NCBI RefSeq assembly: GCF_921293095.1
Contig: NC_060248.1
Span: 11,116,744-11,180,743, forward strand
DNA from: Ischnura elegans
Lineage: Eukaryota > Arthropoda > Insecta > Odonata > Coenagrionidae
Direction of reading: 5' to 3'
Length of the DNA: 64,000 bases
This document shows positions 46,421 through 58,800 of the stretch, in pieces (within the stretch, counting starts at the first letter, position 1; each line of letters starts with the position of its first letter). A program made the position numbers and the translations under genes. The notes beneath the pieces are model-generated. The model did no database searches. It was not told the origin of the DNA and saw nothing but the letters and a program-made list of their open reading frames with translations.

Positions 46421-47840
46421 CTGTAAAGAATAACAGACTACTAAGACAAATTTTAAGGTTTCATGCGATAACTTGTGGATGTGCATGTAATCACAGTCAA
46501 TGGCATGTATGATAAAATAATTTGAAATGATGAATCTGACAAACACACAAAAAAATGATAATAGAATATGAATAGCTCAAGTGTGAAAGCAACAGAAAAT
46601 AATTCTGACTATCAAGAGATTCAAAGAATAAAAAATGTCTTAATAGTAATACCAATGCGCATGCCAAAAACAGACTCATTTACATCAGCGAATTAGTACA
46701 CAAATGACTGGTTGAGTTCAATTGCCTCACTGAAAATTAATTATGCAAGTAAACAAAACTCTTTCCAACACCTGGAACCAGTAAAAAAGATTAACATAAA
46801 AGGTATTTGGGCATATTAGTGAGAAACAGTCAATGACCGCATACCATACATATTTTCACTTCTTCATAAGCAAGGGAAAAGCAAATAAAAGAAGGTCATC
46901 ATTGGTCTTAATAAATTCTTGAATAAACTCACTCAAAAGATTTTCACTAAGATTTTTAATCACCGTGCTATATCAACTGTTTTGAATAGCAAGAATGCAT
47001 AATAATTCACAAATTCAAAAATGAGAACTAGGCTCAGTATTACAGAGTAATCTGACTATTTCAGCCATATGACCTATCCCTGAAAAGAGATGAAATTTTT
47101 TTAATGGGATTCAGATAGCACAAGGCAACGTCAAAATAGCCCCAGAAAAGGCAGCCAATGAGGCCTTAAGAGTTAAGTATAACACCTGCAATACAACTCT
47201 CACTTAATACAGGACTTTTTCATAACACACATATCTAGAGAACTAAGCAACCTGTATTCATTCCTTTTTCACAGCAAACTTCTTCAATGACACAGGCATG
47301 CATGGCCTGGGTGTTGAAAATCCCATCCAGGTGGAATTCAAAATAATCCATGAGCCCTAGCACCCACACTAGGTTAACATTACACCCCAGTGGCGTCCGG
47401 AGGCAAATGTCAGAGCAGGCAGGTACCCATCAAACTATTCCAACAAGATTGATGAGCGTTATCCTGAACTATTTACTCTTCCAGTTCATGCGCAAGACCT
47501 ATCCAATGAGATGAGATGGTCTTGTGTTCGAACTGGATGTATTTCCAATAAGATGCAATAGCATTGGATTCAATTTGGTTCTGGTAGTTGAGGAAAATTT
47601 CCAAAAAACAACTATAAAATATCAAGAAGGGGGTACATTCTAATTTTTTTCCAATACCTACCAAGATTTTATACATATATAGTTGTTACTGCTTGATTTT
47701 AAATTGACGATATCTATTAATTATAATTAATAGAAAAATGAAAATCTGATTCCAGCAAAAAACTTTCTCTTCAAATAATCACAAGAGACCTTACATAAGA
47801 TGTAGATGATGTGGTTCACCCATCCTGCTACAAGATAGTA

Positions 47841-49729
47841 CAGTGGAACCCCGATTTATCGTTCCCGCATTCATCGTTTTCCCCCATTCATCGTTTGCCG
47901 CTCCTGGTCCCAAATTAAGTTCCATTAAGACAATGTAATTTTTTCCCGCATCTGTCGTTCCCCGAAGTATTGTTTTCCCACATTGATCGTTTGAAGATCG
48001 CGGCCCCATCGAATAATTTTCCCGCATTCATCGTTTGATAAAAATGAGACGAAGTGTTTACAACGTGTTATTTATGGCTAATAACGACAGACACAGTTTG
48101 AATCTTCCCCAGGAGATTGAAATGCGATAGGGAGAAGCAGAGTGCCGTGGGATAATTACATTAGCGCATTTCCCAAGATCCGGTATCCCCCTCCATTCAG
48201 CACTCGCCTCCCCCGGTTGAAGCTTTCCTCTTCTCCGAAATAAACCTTAGCTTCAAAAGAAAATATCAAGTTACTCGAGAACAGTAGAAACCTTTTTCAC
48301 GCCTCCCCCTTTCTAGACCGCTGACTTTTTTTTAGCCGAATCGCTTCAAAGATCCCCACTTCTGTAGGTCAACTGCTGCATGAATCACCAATTAGCCCAA
48401 AAGTTGTCTAAAAATGAATTTCGGTAATTGGTATTATACTTTTATTAGATTGAGATATTAGTGATGTGCACGTAATTCAGTAAAGAATGATACCAAACAC
48501 GACTTATTTCTAACGTTATTTAAGCATTTTAAGCAAGGAAATAGTTGGAATAATACAATGGCGATTTCTGGTGAATATCGATATCCTCGCAGCTGATAGT
48601 GAGCTTCACGGCAGTTGATGGGATTTTTTTTCGAAAACATTTACTGATTTATGAGTTATGCTACAAGTCTCACTTGTCTGAGTAGCTAACGAAGCGAAGT
48701 CTTCTCAGGATATTTTGTTTCTCTCTACTAGCAATCTGAATTCATCTGCTCATCTAGAGCTACGCTACTTATTGTTAGAAATGAGTGGGTAAGTTGTCTT
48801 CTCTATAGGATAAAAAATTTCATTGCACAGTCATATGGTCATGCTTCACCCTCGGCAGTAAGCTCTGCTTACGCAGTACGCGATAGCATTAGTGCCGAAC
48901 TTCACCTCGTACGAGTGGTTCTGCACTTTCCGGGGAGGGTTGACTTAAAACTAGCGAGTGTTTTCCATGTGGGCTCAATGGAGTCCGGTTTCATTTTTAT
49001 TAGTTTTATTCTTATTCGTCTTCGGACCATGGCCCTTCCAAAGACACAAGTGAGAACTTTAAAAGATGGACTGAAAATAATTGATGATGAAGAAAAGAAT
49101 CCGGGCTAAAAATACGTGAATATTGCAGAACGCCTCGGTATGTCCGGAAGAACTTAACGGCAGGGGTGGGGGTAGACGGTGACGGGGGGGGGGGCCGCTG
49201 ACGATTAACACCACATTGCCTCAATCATATTAAAAATTTAATTGCTAGAAAGGAACATTTCAAGTAATAAACTATTTTTGGCCTTCTTGATCCATCTCAT
49301 AACCAATCACTGCGACAGCGAAATCAGTTGTTTGAGGCATAACACGCACATTTCTCTCGTAAATACGTGTACTTGAAATGGCATTTGATGGATGAGAATT
49401 TTTACATCAGAAAGAAATGCATAATAGCAGTGAAAATTCCGAGTGGAGTGCAAACATTTTTTAGCAACGTTAGGCTTGTTCCTTTAGGATATTTGAAAGA
49501 GAGATAAGTCGAATCAACAATATGACCTAAGTGTTTCAATAAAGTAATAATATTCCCGTAATCAGCTAAAATCTTGTTTGAATCCATTAATGAATATCAT
49601 AATTCGCAAAAATCCAGCGTTTCCAGGGACATAGGCAACCCGGACAAACATTCCCGCATCGATCGTTTTCCCGCATTCATCGTTTTTTTCATCCTTCCCC
49701 CTGAAAAACGACAGATCGAGGTTCCACTG
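47841..49729 (+). mobile_element. pogo/Tigger-type element (1889 bp), degenerate
   Basis: Ends CAGTGGAACCCCGATTTATC and (reverse complement of the right end) CAGTGGAACCTCGATCTGTC are terminal inverted repeats. TA lies on both sides (47839-47840 and 49730-49731). Subterminal repeats of cccgcattcatcgttt occur several times at both ends. Inside, 49027-49150 reads ALPKTQVRTLKDGLKIIDDE, a stop, then NIAERLGMSGRT, the helix-turn-helix start of CENP-B/pogo transposases. The rest of the transposase, including the DDE region, is missing. It lies in the chinmo intron between the linker and finger exons, opposite in coding sense. Confidence 0.85.
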
Positions 49730-49734
49730 TATAG

Positions 49735-51330
49735 CTATAAACTGCAGGCATTAAGTAACAGTGCCATCCAAAAGCAAAGATAGATGGTAGGAAAAATTTT
49801 AAGCTAAAATTCATAATGAGAACACTTACTTTGACATAACAGTTATTGTATTTTGATACTAGAATCCTATTCTGGATCAAGAAGTGTCCTACTTTCAGTG
49901 TAATGGCATAAAGTAAACAAACGATAGATTTTGATTTCTTATGGAGATATTGAGCAGTACCTTCAACAATGAGAGTGCAGCCATACTTTCACATGAATTG
50001 TAATGATAAGGGTTTGGGTAGAGTGAGTACTAATCATGGAGGAGATGCTGTAAAGTGTGTCAAAGGAAAGACCGTTAGGCAAGCAAGGATGCAGGTAGAA
50101 GATAATATGGTTTATAGATTGAACAAAAGGGGACAGGCCTTAAAGAAGATTGCAAATTAAAGAAGGAAGTTCAATTGGGAAGGTATGACAGATCAAGGTG
50201 ACTAACAAAAAGCTCCATCTAAACTCACAATTACCAGTACAATACCATTAGCAATAATAAAACAAATAAATTAAATGCCAGGGTAGACACTCAAACATCA
50301 ATCTATTACTTCCTGAATTTTCCATACTTTATTGACAATATTCACAAAATTAAATAGGCTGAAAAGATGTATTTTACTGAATTTTACACTTTTACAGGAG
50401 ATAACAAAGTAAGTTATGGCAGTTAAATAATGATTGTTCAACATATCACATTAAAATTGCGATTTTTTTTTGACGAATCAACTCCCACTTTGTTCATGGA
50501 ATCGGTTCTGTCCTGGCTCTTAATCAAGTGTTTCATTTTGATAGCTAAATTTTCATAAGCTATTGATGATTTTCATTACAGCATCATGAAAACACCCTGC
50601 ATAGAATGACGCATTAAGCTATCTCAAATGATAGGTTCCATATCATCACACTACAATTATTGATCAAGTATGCTATGTATGTTACACTCGAAAAAATATT
50701 TAAAACTGGGCTTAGCAAAAAATTGTTTCGACCGGTATTCTATTTAGCTTTACTTCAGATTCCAGGTCTCTGGACTAGAACTGGTAGAATTGAGAACCGA
50801 ACTGACCCACCCCCAATAAAAATGTATTCCAGCATCTACGGATTACCACCACTATGAAACGTTGGGTTAGAAAAGTGTAAACATTGAAGATGAACCAACA
50901 TCATTGAAGAGCTTAATTTCATTCCTCCTGCATAAAAAGTGATCAAATTCACATTACATAATTACCATGAGAAAAAATTCCCAGGACTGGGAACCCAATT
51001 ACCATGATGATACAGGATCCTGAAAAGCCTAGTTGTCTGACAAGTAGCCTGAAAAGCTGAAGGTTTTTTTAGAACACTTTTGAAGGAAGGAAACCTTTGG
51101 CTTGTCCGGCCACTGCCCAATAACTTTGATTTCAGTCCATGGACTTTTCCCCTTGTCCATAAATTTTAACAAACGTACATGTTAGAAGAAAAATTACCAT
51201 TTGACTTAATCAACCAAGAATAATTTTTCAACATTTTTTGGCCATTCCAAGCTTTCACAGACAAAATGTAATGACACGACTCTCTAAAGGAGAGGTCACC
51301 CTTAATCTAGAAGGCCAGAGAAGTATAAAG
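49735..51330. other. Intron sequence, no recognised element
   Basis: Lies in the chinmo intron (46421-51338). AT-rich; short frames only. Confidence 0.4.
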
Positions 51331-51338
51331 GCACTTAC

Positions 51339-51590
51339 CATCAGCAGTAGCTGTGCTCCCCGACTTGTGACTGCCCTTTGCTCCCCCGCCTGTTCCTCCC
51401 GAGTTCCAGAGGGCAGCAGCAGCTGCAGCCACCGCAGCGGCTGATGTTGGACCCGCAGTGGCGTGCAACGGCTGAGCGCTCCCTCCGTCGTGCCGCCCTC
51501 CTCCGTCCCCTTCCCCTTTGACAGCTGCCTCGTCCATTGGGCCCACTCCTCTCAGCCAACCCACCCCCGGCTCGCTCTTTATACGTAGAT
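51339..51590 (-). CDS. chinmo: chinmo linker exon with SUMO-type motif and Ala-rich tract
   Basis: A 252-bp internal exon: acceptor tcccctgtag before 51590, donor gtaagt after 51339. The incoming split codon (G|AT) gives Asp; the outgoing split codon (G|GG) gives Gly, so it joins both neighbours in frame. It reads DLRIKSEPGVGWLRGVGPMD, then acidic and glycine-rich residues, an alanine-rich run (SAAAVAAAAAA) and TATADG. IKSE fits the consensus for SUMO attachment (hydrophobic-K-x-E); modification is inference. The composition is that of a disordered linker before the zinc fingers. Confidence 0.88.
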
Positions 51591-51743
51591 CTACAGGGGA
51601 GAGAGGGCAACATGGTCATTCAAAATACATTCCACAAAGACAAAAACAAACAATCGCATCTATTCCTTTGTTGTTTAGCTCAACTTTTTGGGGAAGGGCA
51701 TAGCCACATTGATACGACATTTCCTGTAACATGACCTTCATTA

Positions 51744-52171
51744 AGCATCGTTTGGATAGGACAAGAGTGAAGTACCTGGGAGTTACTATAACCTCGAACC
51801 TCACGTGGGGACCACATATAAGGAATATTTGAGGCACAGCCCTGAAGAAATTAGGATTCGTCAAGCGTATTGTGGGAAGATTTTCGAATGAGAAAGTAAA
51901 AGAAAGGTGCTATTTTGCACTCGTCCGACCGCACCTTGAATATGCAACGAGCATATGGGATTTGGTGCAGAAAGACTTAATCCGCAGACTGAATAAAATA
52001 CAAAGGAAGGCTGCACGTTTTGTCAAAAAACTGCAACGGACATACAGAGAGCATTACCAAGATGTTAAGCGAATTAGGCTGGGAGCCGCTGGAGACTTGG
52101 GAGGCTGCACGCTAGGCTTAGATTGCTTGAACAATTGAGAATCAATATCTTTAAAAGCAGCACAGAGAACG
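51744..52171 (+). pseudogene. Non-LTR retrotransposon RT C-terminus, 5' part
   Basis: The plus strand reads VKYLGVTITSNLTWGPHI, then LKKLGFVKRIVGRFSNEKVK, ALVRPHLEYATSIWD, IQRKAARFV and, in another frame, ELGWEPLETWEAAR. This is the order found C-terminal to the RT catalytic core in CR1/jockey-type non-LTR elements. Stops and frameshifts are present. The sequence is cut at 52172 by a pogo-type element and resumes at 54015. It sits antisense in a chinmo intron. Confidence 0.85.
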
Positions 52172-52173
52172 TA

Positions 52174-54012
52174 CCGTATATCTCCAAATATAGTCCCCCC
52201 TTTTTATCCAAAAATGGCCGCGGAAAAGTAAGGGGGGGGGACTTTAATCGAGTGTAATCCAGTTTAGCATACTAAAGGTGACCATAAAGTTATAAATAAC
52301 GGCATAATGGCTAATGTTCTCGTAGTCTTTCTATTTGAGTATATTTATGAGGATTATAATCGGAAATATTAGTAAATACTGCCACGTTTTACCGGAAATT
52401 AAGACAATTTTTACCACAAATGTTGTAATGATACGATTCTTCCGATTCAAATAGCATATCGAATATGCGTTTTCACGGAATACATCGCGTAGCCGTTAAT
52501 TTTTCTTGGAAAAGTATTGTTAGAATAATTCAATCGACACTGATCACTTAATGACGCAAAACAGTAAATAATTAAAATGAAAACTAAACACACACTATCA
52601 TTACATTAATCGAGCACTAGAATTGAATCAATAATATATGTACCCGTCGCTCATTTAATAGTTACACGATTTAAATAATTGCGAAAAATAAACAGATAAA
52701 GTGAACCTTTCGTGACGATTTAGCATTTCATTGCGTCCGTAGCTATGTGCCCATGCGGTTCGTGTTTACAACCACTGCCTTTACCGCCTTCACAGAACAA
52801 GAATGCGCAATAGGTGATGTTCATTTGTTTCTGAAAAGGCGCAATAATCGACGTCTTTAAACCAGAAGCGCCGGCATTACTGCATTTGATCGAAATCCAG
52901 CGACTCAGCATCTAAAGTGTTATCAATTTATTGAGGAATCTATTCAATTCGCCAGGGTAAGTAGGATCGATTAATTACGTCACATAACGTTTCGCAGTTA
53001 TTTCCACGATATTTTCTTTATTCAAAATAATTTTACGTTCAACAGTGAGGTGATGGATCAAGTAGAAAGATGAGGATCAATCCTGCGGCAGATTAGAGCA
53101 TCATTGGATTAGAGGCCATCAAAGACGGAGTTTCGATGCCAATTTCAAAATACCCGTTGCAGAATACGCTGTAAATCATAGTATTCACAGCGCTTGCAAA
53201 GCGCTAATACATCGCGGAAGTCATTTCGGGGGTCTCGATGCGGCAGATTCAAAGAATTAGAGGAAAATATCGTCGAATTTATGCGCAAATGCAGAGCAGA
53301 AGCTCTTTGTGTAACTTATGCAATGATTCGCGACGAGGCATTGAAAATTGATATCATATTTTTTTCAGTTTTAATGTTTGTTGGAAAAAGTTTATTTCTT
53401 AATTTTATTACTTTGATATTTGTAAGTCCTGTAGTTTAATTATTTTGCTTAGCAGGCATTTGATGGCAATATTTTTATAATATTTATAATTTATTTAACA
53501 CAATTTTATTTAGATTTCCTAAATTCTTCAGGTCACTTGGATTTGTGATGACTTGATGGGTGTGTTACACTGGATCTAAGGAAGTTTCAGGGCCAAATGC
53601 AATACTGTTTATGGGCTTTAAGTTAAAGCTTATATATTGACATTGTCTGTAGTCATTTGGAAATCAAAAATATTAATAATTTGTGAATAATTAAAAAATA
53701 CAATAGCCTTGGATGCTAAAAAAGTTTTCTCCTTTCTCCATTACATCTGGTTAAGGAACTATAAATTACTGATACATGCAATGGATCACAACATGTTTTA
53801 GGTATAGTTATTTTGTTATGATGGAAAATATGTGAACAGATTTGTTCTTCATCTTCACAGAAAATAATAGTTTTTATCGACTCTAGAATCTTAACTTGCT
53901 AACCACAGAAAAATTGCCTTCCTTTGCATTTTAAAATTTTTCCCAAAACTGAGGTCTCAAAATTGGGGGGGGGGACTATATTCAGAGGGGGACTATATTC
54001 GGAGATATACGG
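52174..54012 (+). mobile_element. pogo/Tigger-type element (1839 bp) inserted in the RT remnant
   Basis: Terminal inverted repeats read CCGTATATCTCCAAATATAG at the left and, reverse complemented, CCGTATATCTCCGAATATAG at the right. TA duplications are at 52172-52173 and 54013-54014. Inside, about 53120-53190 reads (with stops) FKIPVAEYAVNHSIHSA, and 53215-53350 reads SRKSFRGSRCGRFKELEENI then VTYAMIRDEALKI. This matches the two-part DNA-binding region of pogo-like transposases, where RGP..GRF.ELEE is typical. The catalytic half is deleted, so the copy is non-autonomous. Confidence 0.88.
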
Positions 54013-54014
54013 TA

Positions 54015-54262
54015 ATATTAGACTACTATACTATATTTCCAGGTCTGATGGAAGTGAAAAATTAAGGGAGATGTTTTGCCGAATGGATAGATATGGGAAT
54101 TCATTTTTCCCCCAACCATAAAGGACTTTAAAAACGCTAGTCCCACCTTTGTTAGAGCACTTCATTTTTTTTTAATCTGCAAATGGCTGGTGTCCTAACA
54201 CCCCCTGCCACATGCCTTTTAGGTGGCTGGCGGGGTATTATGTAGATGTAGAGATGGGCACC
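54015..54262 (+). pseudogene. Non-LTR retrotransposon RT C-terminus, 3' part
   Basis: Continues the frame cut at 52172: SRSDGSEKLREMFCRMDRYG then NSFFPQ, the typical ..CRTDRY.NSFFPRT.. terminus of such elements. A 3' tail follows ending in tatgtagatgtagagatg, like the short repeats that finish these elements. Joining 52171 to 54015 gives a continuous FKSSTENVILDYYTI-like link. Confidence 0.8.
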
Positions 54263-55436
54263 GTCGGCATTTGGGTGAGACTTGATATTTTTTCACCTGT
54301 CATAAGCACACTTAAGGAAGAAGCAGACGTATTGACCAGAGCACTCACACTAAAGGACCTTCTGAAAGACATCTTGATGAAGATTAAGTTCTAACTAGAA
54401 AATTCCTCAGGAATGGGAGATTCTACGTGCAATCAAGGCAATACAATGGCTCTGCCCCCCTCATTTCTCTCTCTAGCAATTGCCGAACAATTCAACAAAT
54501 ATTTTGAACAAAGAGCCTTAAAGTCATATAACACAACAAAACAATGTATTCAATGCCTTTGTCATGGGCTGGAAAAAGCCTTAGAAGTTCTCCATCATCT
54601 AACTGGGCCCAACACTTTGATTAAATGCCATAAAGAGATCACAAAGCTGAACGTCCTTATTTTCACAGATGCACTGGTTGAGCAGAAAGGAGATGTAACT
54701 CCATAACATTTCATATTCTGAAAAATCACCCTGTAACAGCATACAGACTGGACTGTTACCTGCATAATGATTCAAATCACTCCCCTCAACATAACAACCC
54801 CAACATCAAGACCCTGTTACACAAAGCCTTCTCCGTTGCAGTAAAGCTCAGTTGTAAAAGAGATGAATTAATTCAGAAGACAGAGGCCTTCCAAAGAATT
54901 GATGAGAGGTATCAAATAAGAAAAAAAATTAAGATGGCATACAGGGAAGACTAGAAGAAATCTATGTCCCAGGAAAAATACTAAATGAACAGTGAAGAGG
55001 CCCAAACAAGACACAAAAACATTTGCTATCCTACCACATGCTTTCAGAACCACAGAGAGAATTTCAAGGGAAGAAAATCACTAGATTCACAAGAGTCAGA
55101 CTCAAAACATCCTCTCTTGAAAGATATATTAGATGGTTTTTTTTCAAATATAGCATAGTTGTGGCCACTCCTAAATCAGAAACACAAAATGAGTTCCAAA
55201 ACTGAGTATCCAAGAGCAAAAAAGATACACAAAAAATGAAAATTCTGCCCCTTTAACTCGGGCTGCTAACCTTTGGCAATCTTAAAAGACTTGGTGCATT
55301 CATGAAGTAACACCTTCGTCATGCCCTTACTCTTCACAGCTCATGCAATTAATTATTTTTTAACCCAATAAGTGCATTTTTCACGAAATATTTTGCTAAT
55401 TCATATCAAATAGAGAAATTTTTCACTCAAATTTAC
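54263..55436. other. Intron sequence, unassigned
   Basis: A plus frame at 54413-54706 (97 codons, ending VEQKGDVTP) and other short frames match nothing I know. No terminal repeats seen. Confidence 0.3.
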
Positions 55437-56346
55437 CTTCTGGACAGCTATTCCCCCCACCGTCCATTTCAGCTGCTTGATTTTTACCCCTATCTCCCTG
55501 ATCATGAGATGCAGCTGCAGACGACCCGAACGGGGGTGACACTGCCCTCGGCTGAGTCCCCCCACTGAATGAGGACCCTCCCCTCTCCTCCCTCTGCCCT
55601 CCCCCGCCATCCCCTGAGCCAAGTGGCGTGGACCGATGTGGCGAGACAAGAGCCATGGGCATTTTGTCGTCTGACGCGCCATGCGTCTTGCATTCCCTGA
55701 GGACAGAAGCTCGTATGCCAGGAGACGCTCCGTCCGCTCCTGGCGACGGTGCAGGAGCCGGCACCGCAGGCGGCGTATTCCCACCGTCACCGGCAGGACT
55801 CGACAGGGGGCGTGGCCGGTGGTGGTCCACCGATGTGGTCTGCAGGGGTGGCACGCCACGGGGCCTCTTGCGATCATGCGCTGAGGTCACAAGGGGCGAT
55901 GAGGTAGAGGACGAAGATGATGAAGAGGGGGAAGATGAGGGGGGCGGGAGGGTAGCTGTGTTGGCAGGGGAAGACCCTGGGTTGCCGGCACGGTCGTAAG
56001 GGCGGTACTGAGGGACAAAGGGCGAGATCACGGAATATGGTGGGCCGGTGGATGACGGAGTGGTGGCGTTGGATGTGGCAGGCGCGGCAGGAGCGTGCAT
56101 CAGCTCGGAATCATATGGTGGGGAGCCAGGGGGTGAGGAGGGGGGTCCGGGCCGCGATGTGGACAGCCTGGGCTGCTTACGTGTAGTGGGTGAGGTCTCA
56201 GGGGGAGCGTGGGCATGTTGGGGAGGCATGTGGTGGTGGTGGGTCAATGGGGGATGGTGCTGGTGGTGCTGCGGTGCGGGTGGGTGCGGAGACTGCGCTC
56301 CATGATCGACTGTTAGCCTCTCATGCTCAATTGATAGGCCCTTAAC
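55437..56346 (-). CDS. chinmo: chinmo large linker exon
   Basis: A 910-bp internal exon: acceptor ctctttgcag before 56346, donor gtaaat after 55437. It starts in phase 0 and leaves one base (G) for the next exon's Asp codon, giving 303 whole codons without a stop. It opens VKGLSIEHERLTVDHG, directly continuing the BTB fold (..AECLQ|VKGL). The rest is low-complexity: His/Pro-rich (HHQHHPPLTHHHH), Pro/Ser-rich, an Ser run (SSSPSSSSSSSTSS) and a KRPRG basic patch that might aid nuclear import. Such disordered linkers between BTB and fingers are usual in this family. It is much more GC-rich than its surroundings, and other-frame ORFs here are shadows. Confidence 0.88.
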
Positions 56347-56612
56347 CTGCAAAGAGAATAAGGGAGTTGAAAACAATAAGATTGGTTTTGCAATTACGCA
56401 CCTTAAGCACTGAGGTTGAAATAAAATACAACAGTAATAAAATGCAACAGAATATTAAAATGAATAGATACAAAAGTATGTGGTGACATGTTGTGGAAAA
56501 TACTAGCTAATAATTATGTGAAGTAAAAAAAATGGTTATAGTGGATAGTCCTAGTGATGAGTCCTGGAAGCAATCTAAATAACAGACTATGTACATAAAG
56601 AACAATATACTA

Positions 56613-56880
56613 CAGTAAAACCTCGGTTATACAACCCTCAGTTATATAATGACCTCACTTATACACTGATTTTTTTTGGTCCAGTGAATAACCCCATATG
56701 AACCCATGTATTTCCAACCTTGCTTATGAAACTTTACACTTATACGACTACCTCCGTTACGAAACGTATTTTTCCAGTCCAATGAGATAAAATACCTCAC
56801 TTATACGGCTCATCACATAACTGCTCTACGAGAAGATTGCGGTACGCGTGCCAATTTTAGTCACAGGAGTGGGAGTAGTA
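56613..56880 (+). mobile_element. Solo 5' end of a pogo/Tigger-like element
   Basis: Starts TA|CAGTAAAACCTCGGTTATAC and carries repeated acctcacttatacg-like subterminal words, a hallmark of these elements. No matching inverted end was found downstream in the intron, so the right boundary is approximate and the copy is truncated. Confidence 0.6.
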
Positions 56881-57811
56881 TGTGCTCATTACATAGATAT
56901 GTCAATAAAGAATAATAAGTTTTAATAATGCGCATGCTGTTTATTAGACATTAATTTTAACTGCAGTATATGATCGTTAGTCCGGAATATCTATCTCTAA
57001 CGGAAGATTGTCTAGAATTTTCCCAGGTTATGTTTTCCGTTGCCCCAGTGAAATAACGCCTAAATGAGCCGTTAAAAATCCTTGTGTACCAAAATTTTGG
57101 CTTCCAAGGTCATCCAAAAAAGGTTATCGTATTTACAGTATGGACGTAAGTCAATGGTGATTCGATACGATGGTAAAAATCCCACATCCGCGGGATGAAT
57201 TGAGCCGGGGGTAAGTTGCTTACGCGGCGTGCAGATCAAAACTGACCCAACGTGTATCTCAGAAGGTTTAAATGAAGCATAAATGGACCTTGAATAGCTA
57301 TTAGCTTGAGTCTGCCAGGTGGCAAGCATATATTTTTAACTGAACAAGAGTTAGTGTGAATACCCTCTGAGAATAACTCGCATCATCAGTCGTAACGTAA
57401 TCATTAAAGTCATATTCAAAACGCGAAAGATAAGGCAGTCCCTTTTGACTCAGGAATGACTTAAAACCATTATATCGAAGTACAAAAAGTGTCTGGTGTT
57501 GTTATAAAAAATGGGACATAAAATTATTCTCTGACGACAAATCACGCGGCTTGTTATTCGAAGTTCCCGGAACTGAATTCGCGGAAGAATGCCGATATAG
57601 AAGCTATTCCCGGTAGATTCAATCTACTATAGCATAAGTTTTATGGGAAAATTCTTTTTTAGTGCGTAAACATTTATGAGAGAGGAGATTTTTCTGGGTT
57701 CTATTTTTGCTCATTCATCACTGACGGCAGTTGCACGGTTATTTCAAATGCTCACTTAAAAGAAGTGATCTAAGCACCGGAAAAATCTTAGTCACAGAAT
57801 ATCCCGGGTAC

Positions 57812-58094
57812 CAGTGGCGTAACTAGGAATATGCTTTGGGGGATGGTAGTACCGGGGAGGCGGCAGGTTGGGGGGCCGCTTCCCCCCCCCCCCCCCCTGA
57901 GGCAACGGGGATTCCCGCAAAATGAAAAATAAAGGCATGCCTGTAAATATGTTTTACATCATTTTGGCACTTAAAATTTAACTTTAAGCAGATGCAGTTG
58001 CTGTAAATCAAAGCTAGACAATTTTTTTTATTTCTCTGAGGCTTCCTGGGGATGGGGGATTATCCCCTCATCCCCCACCATAATTACGCCACTG
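57812..58094. mobile_element. hAT-like MITE with 8-bp TSD
   Basis: Ends CAGTGGCGTAACTAGG and aattacgccactg are inverted repeats. Flanking octamers ccgggtac (57804-57811) and ccgggtgc (58095-58102) differ at one base. A C14-type run lies near 57884-57897. It lies in the chinmo intron between the BTB and linker exons. Confidence 0.88.
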
Positions 58095-58179
58095 CCGGGT
58101 GCTCCATATTATCAATGGAATAGTATTTTGAGGGGGGAAACCGACAGTTGGGGTCATTTTCACCATGAGGTAAGGGAGG

Positions 58180-58380
58180 GAGGATGGAAACCATGTGCTG
58201 GAATTAGCCAGGTTGTAACAACATGCTTAATGAGGGCTTAATCTGCCGGACAGTGTGTTGCACTGGAAGTTCCCTCCACACTACTTTCAAGCAGGGAAAT
58301 AGCCATCTCTGAAAACTTTCTGCCTCTGCCAGGACATGAACCTGAGTCCACAGGGTGTGAAGCCTTTGTGATGCATTAGT
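58180..58380 (-). repeat. tRNA-derived SINE, degraded
   Basis: Minus-strand words CACACCCTGTGGACTCAGGT and GGTTCATGTCCTGGC (B-box-like) resemble the right ends of the units at 25965-26240 and 31600-31830. No intact A box is visible. Confidence 0.45.
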
Positions 58381-58800
58381 GAAATTTTGCTCCCTAATTA
58401 TGGGGTTAATTTGGATGACCTTACTGAAGTATCTTATTTCTTCAATCTTTGGTTTGTCTATAGGTGGTAAAATGAATTTCCTGAAAACCGCTGATAATGA
58501 GCCAACTTTTCAAAAATTGGCTCAAAAACAGACTAAACAAAAACTAATTCAGCAAATTTCAAGAGACTTAAAAAGATATATTGTAAAAATTCTACAATGG
58601 TACAATATGAAGTAAAATTTAATTTACAAAGAGAAATGTAATTCACAGAGGGTAGAGGAATTCCATTTGGAGCACAAACTATCATTGTAATTATTTCTAG
58701 CGTGGTTCAGAATATTAATGACATCACTTACACAAAATATGTATATATGACCAAAAAAAATATATCCATAGAGAAAGATGAAACAAGACAAACGGCTCAC

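Noticed and set aside
55401..55999. Alternative-frame and plus-strand ORFs over the chinmo linker exon
   Set aside because: Shadows of the GC-rich true frame; splice phases support only the frame given.
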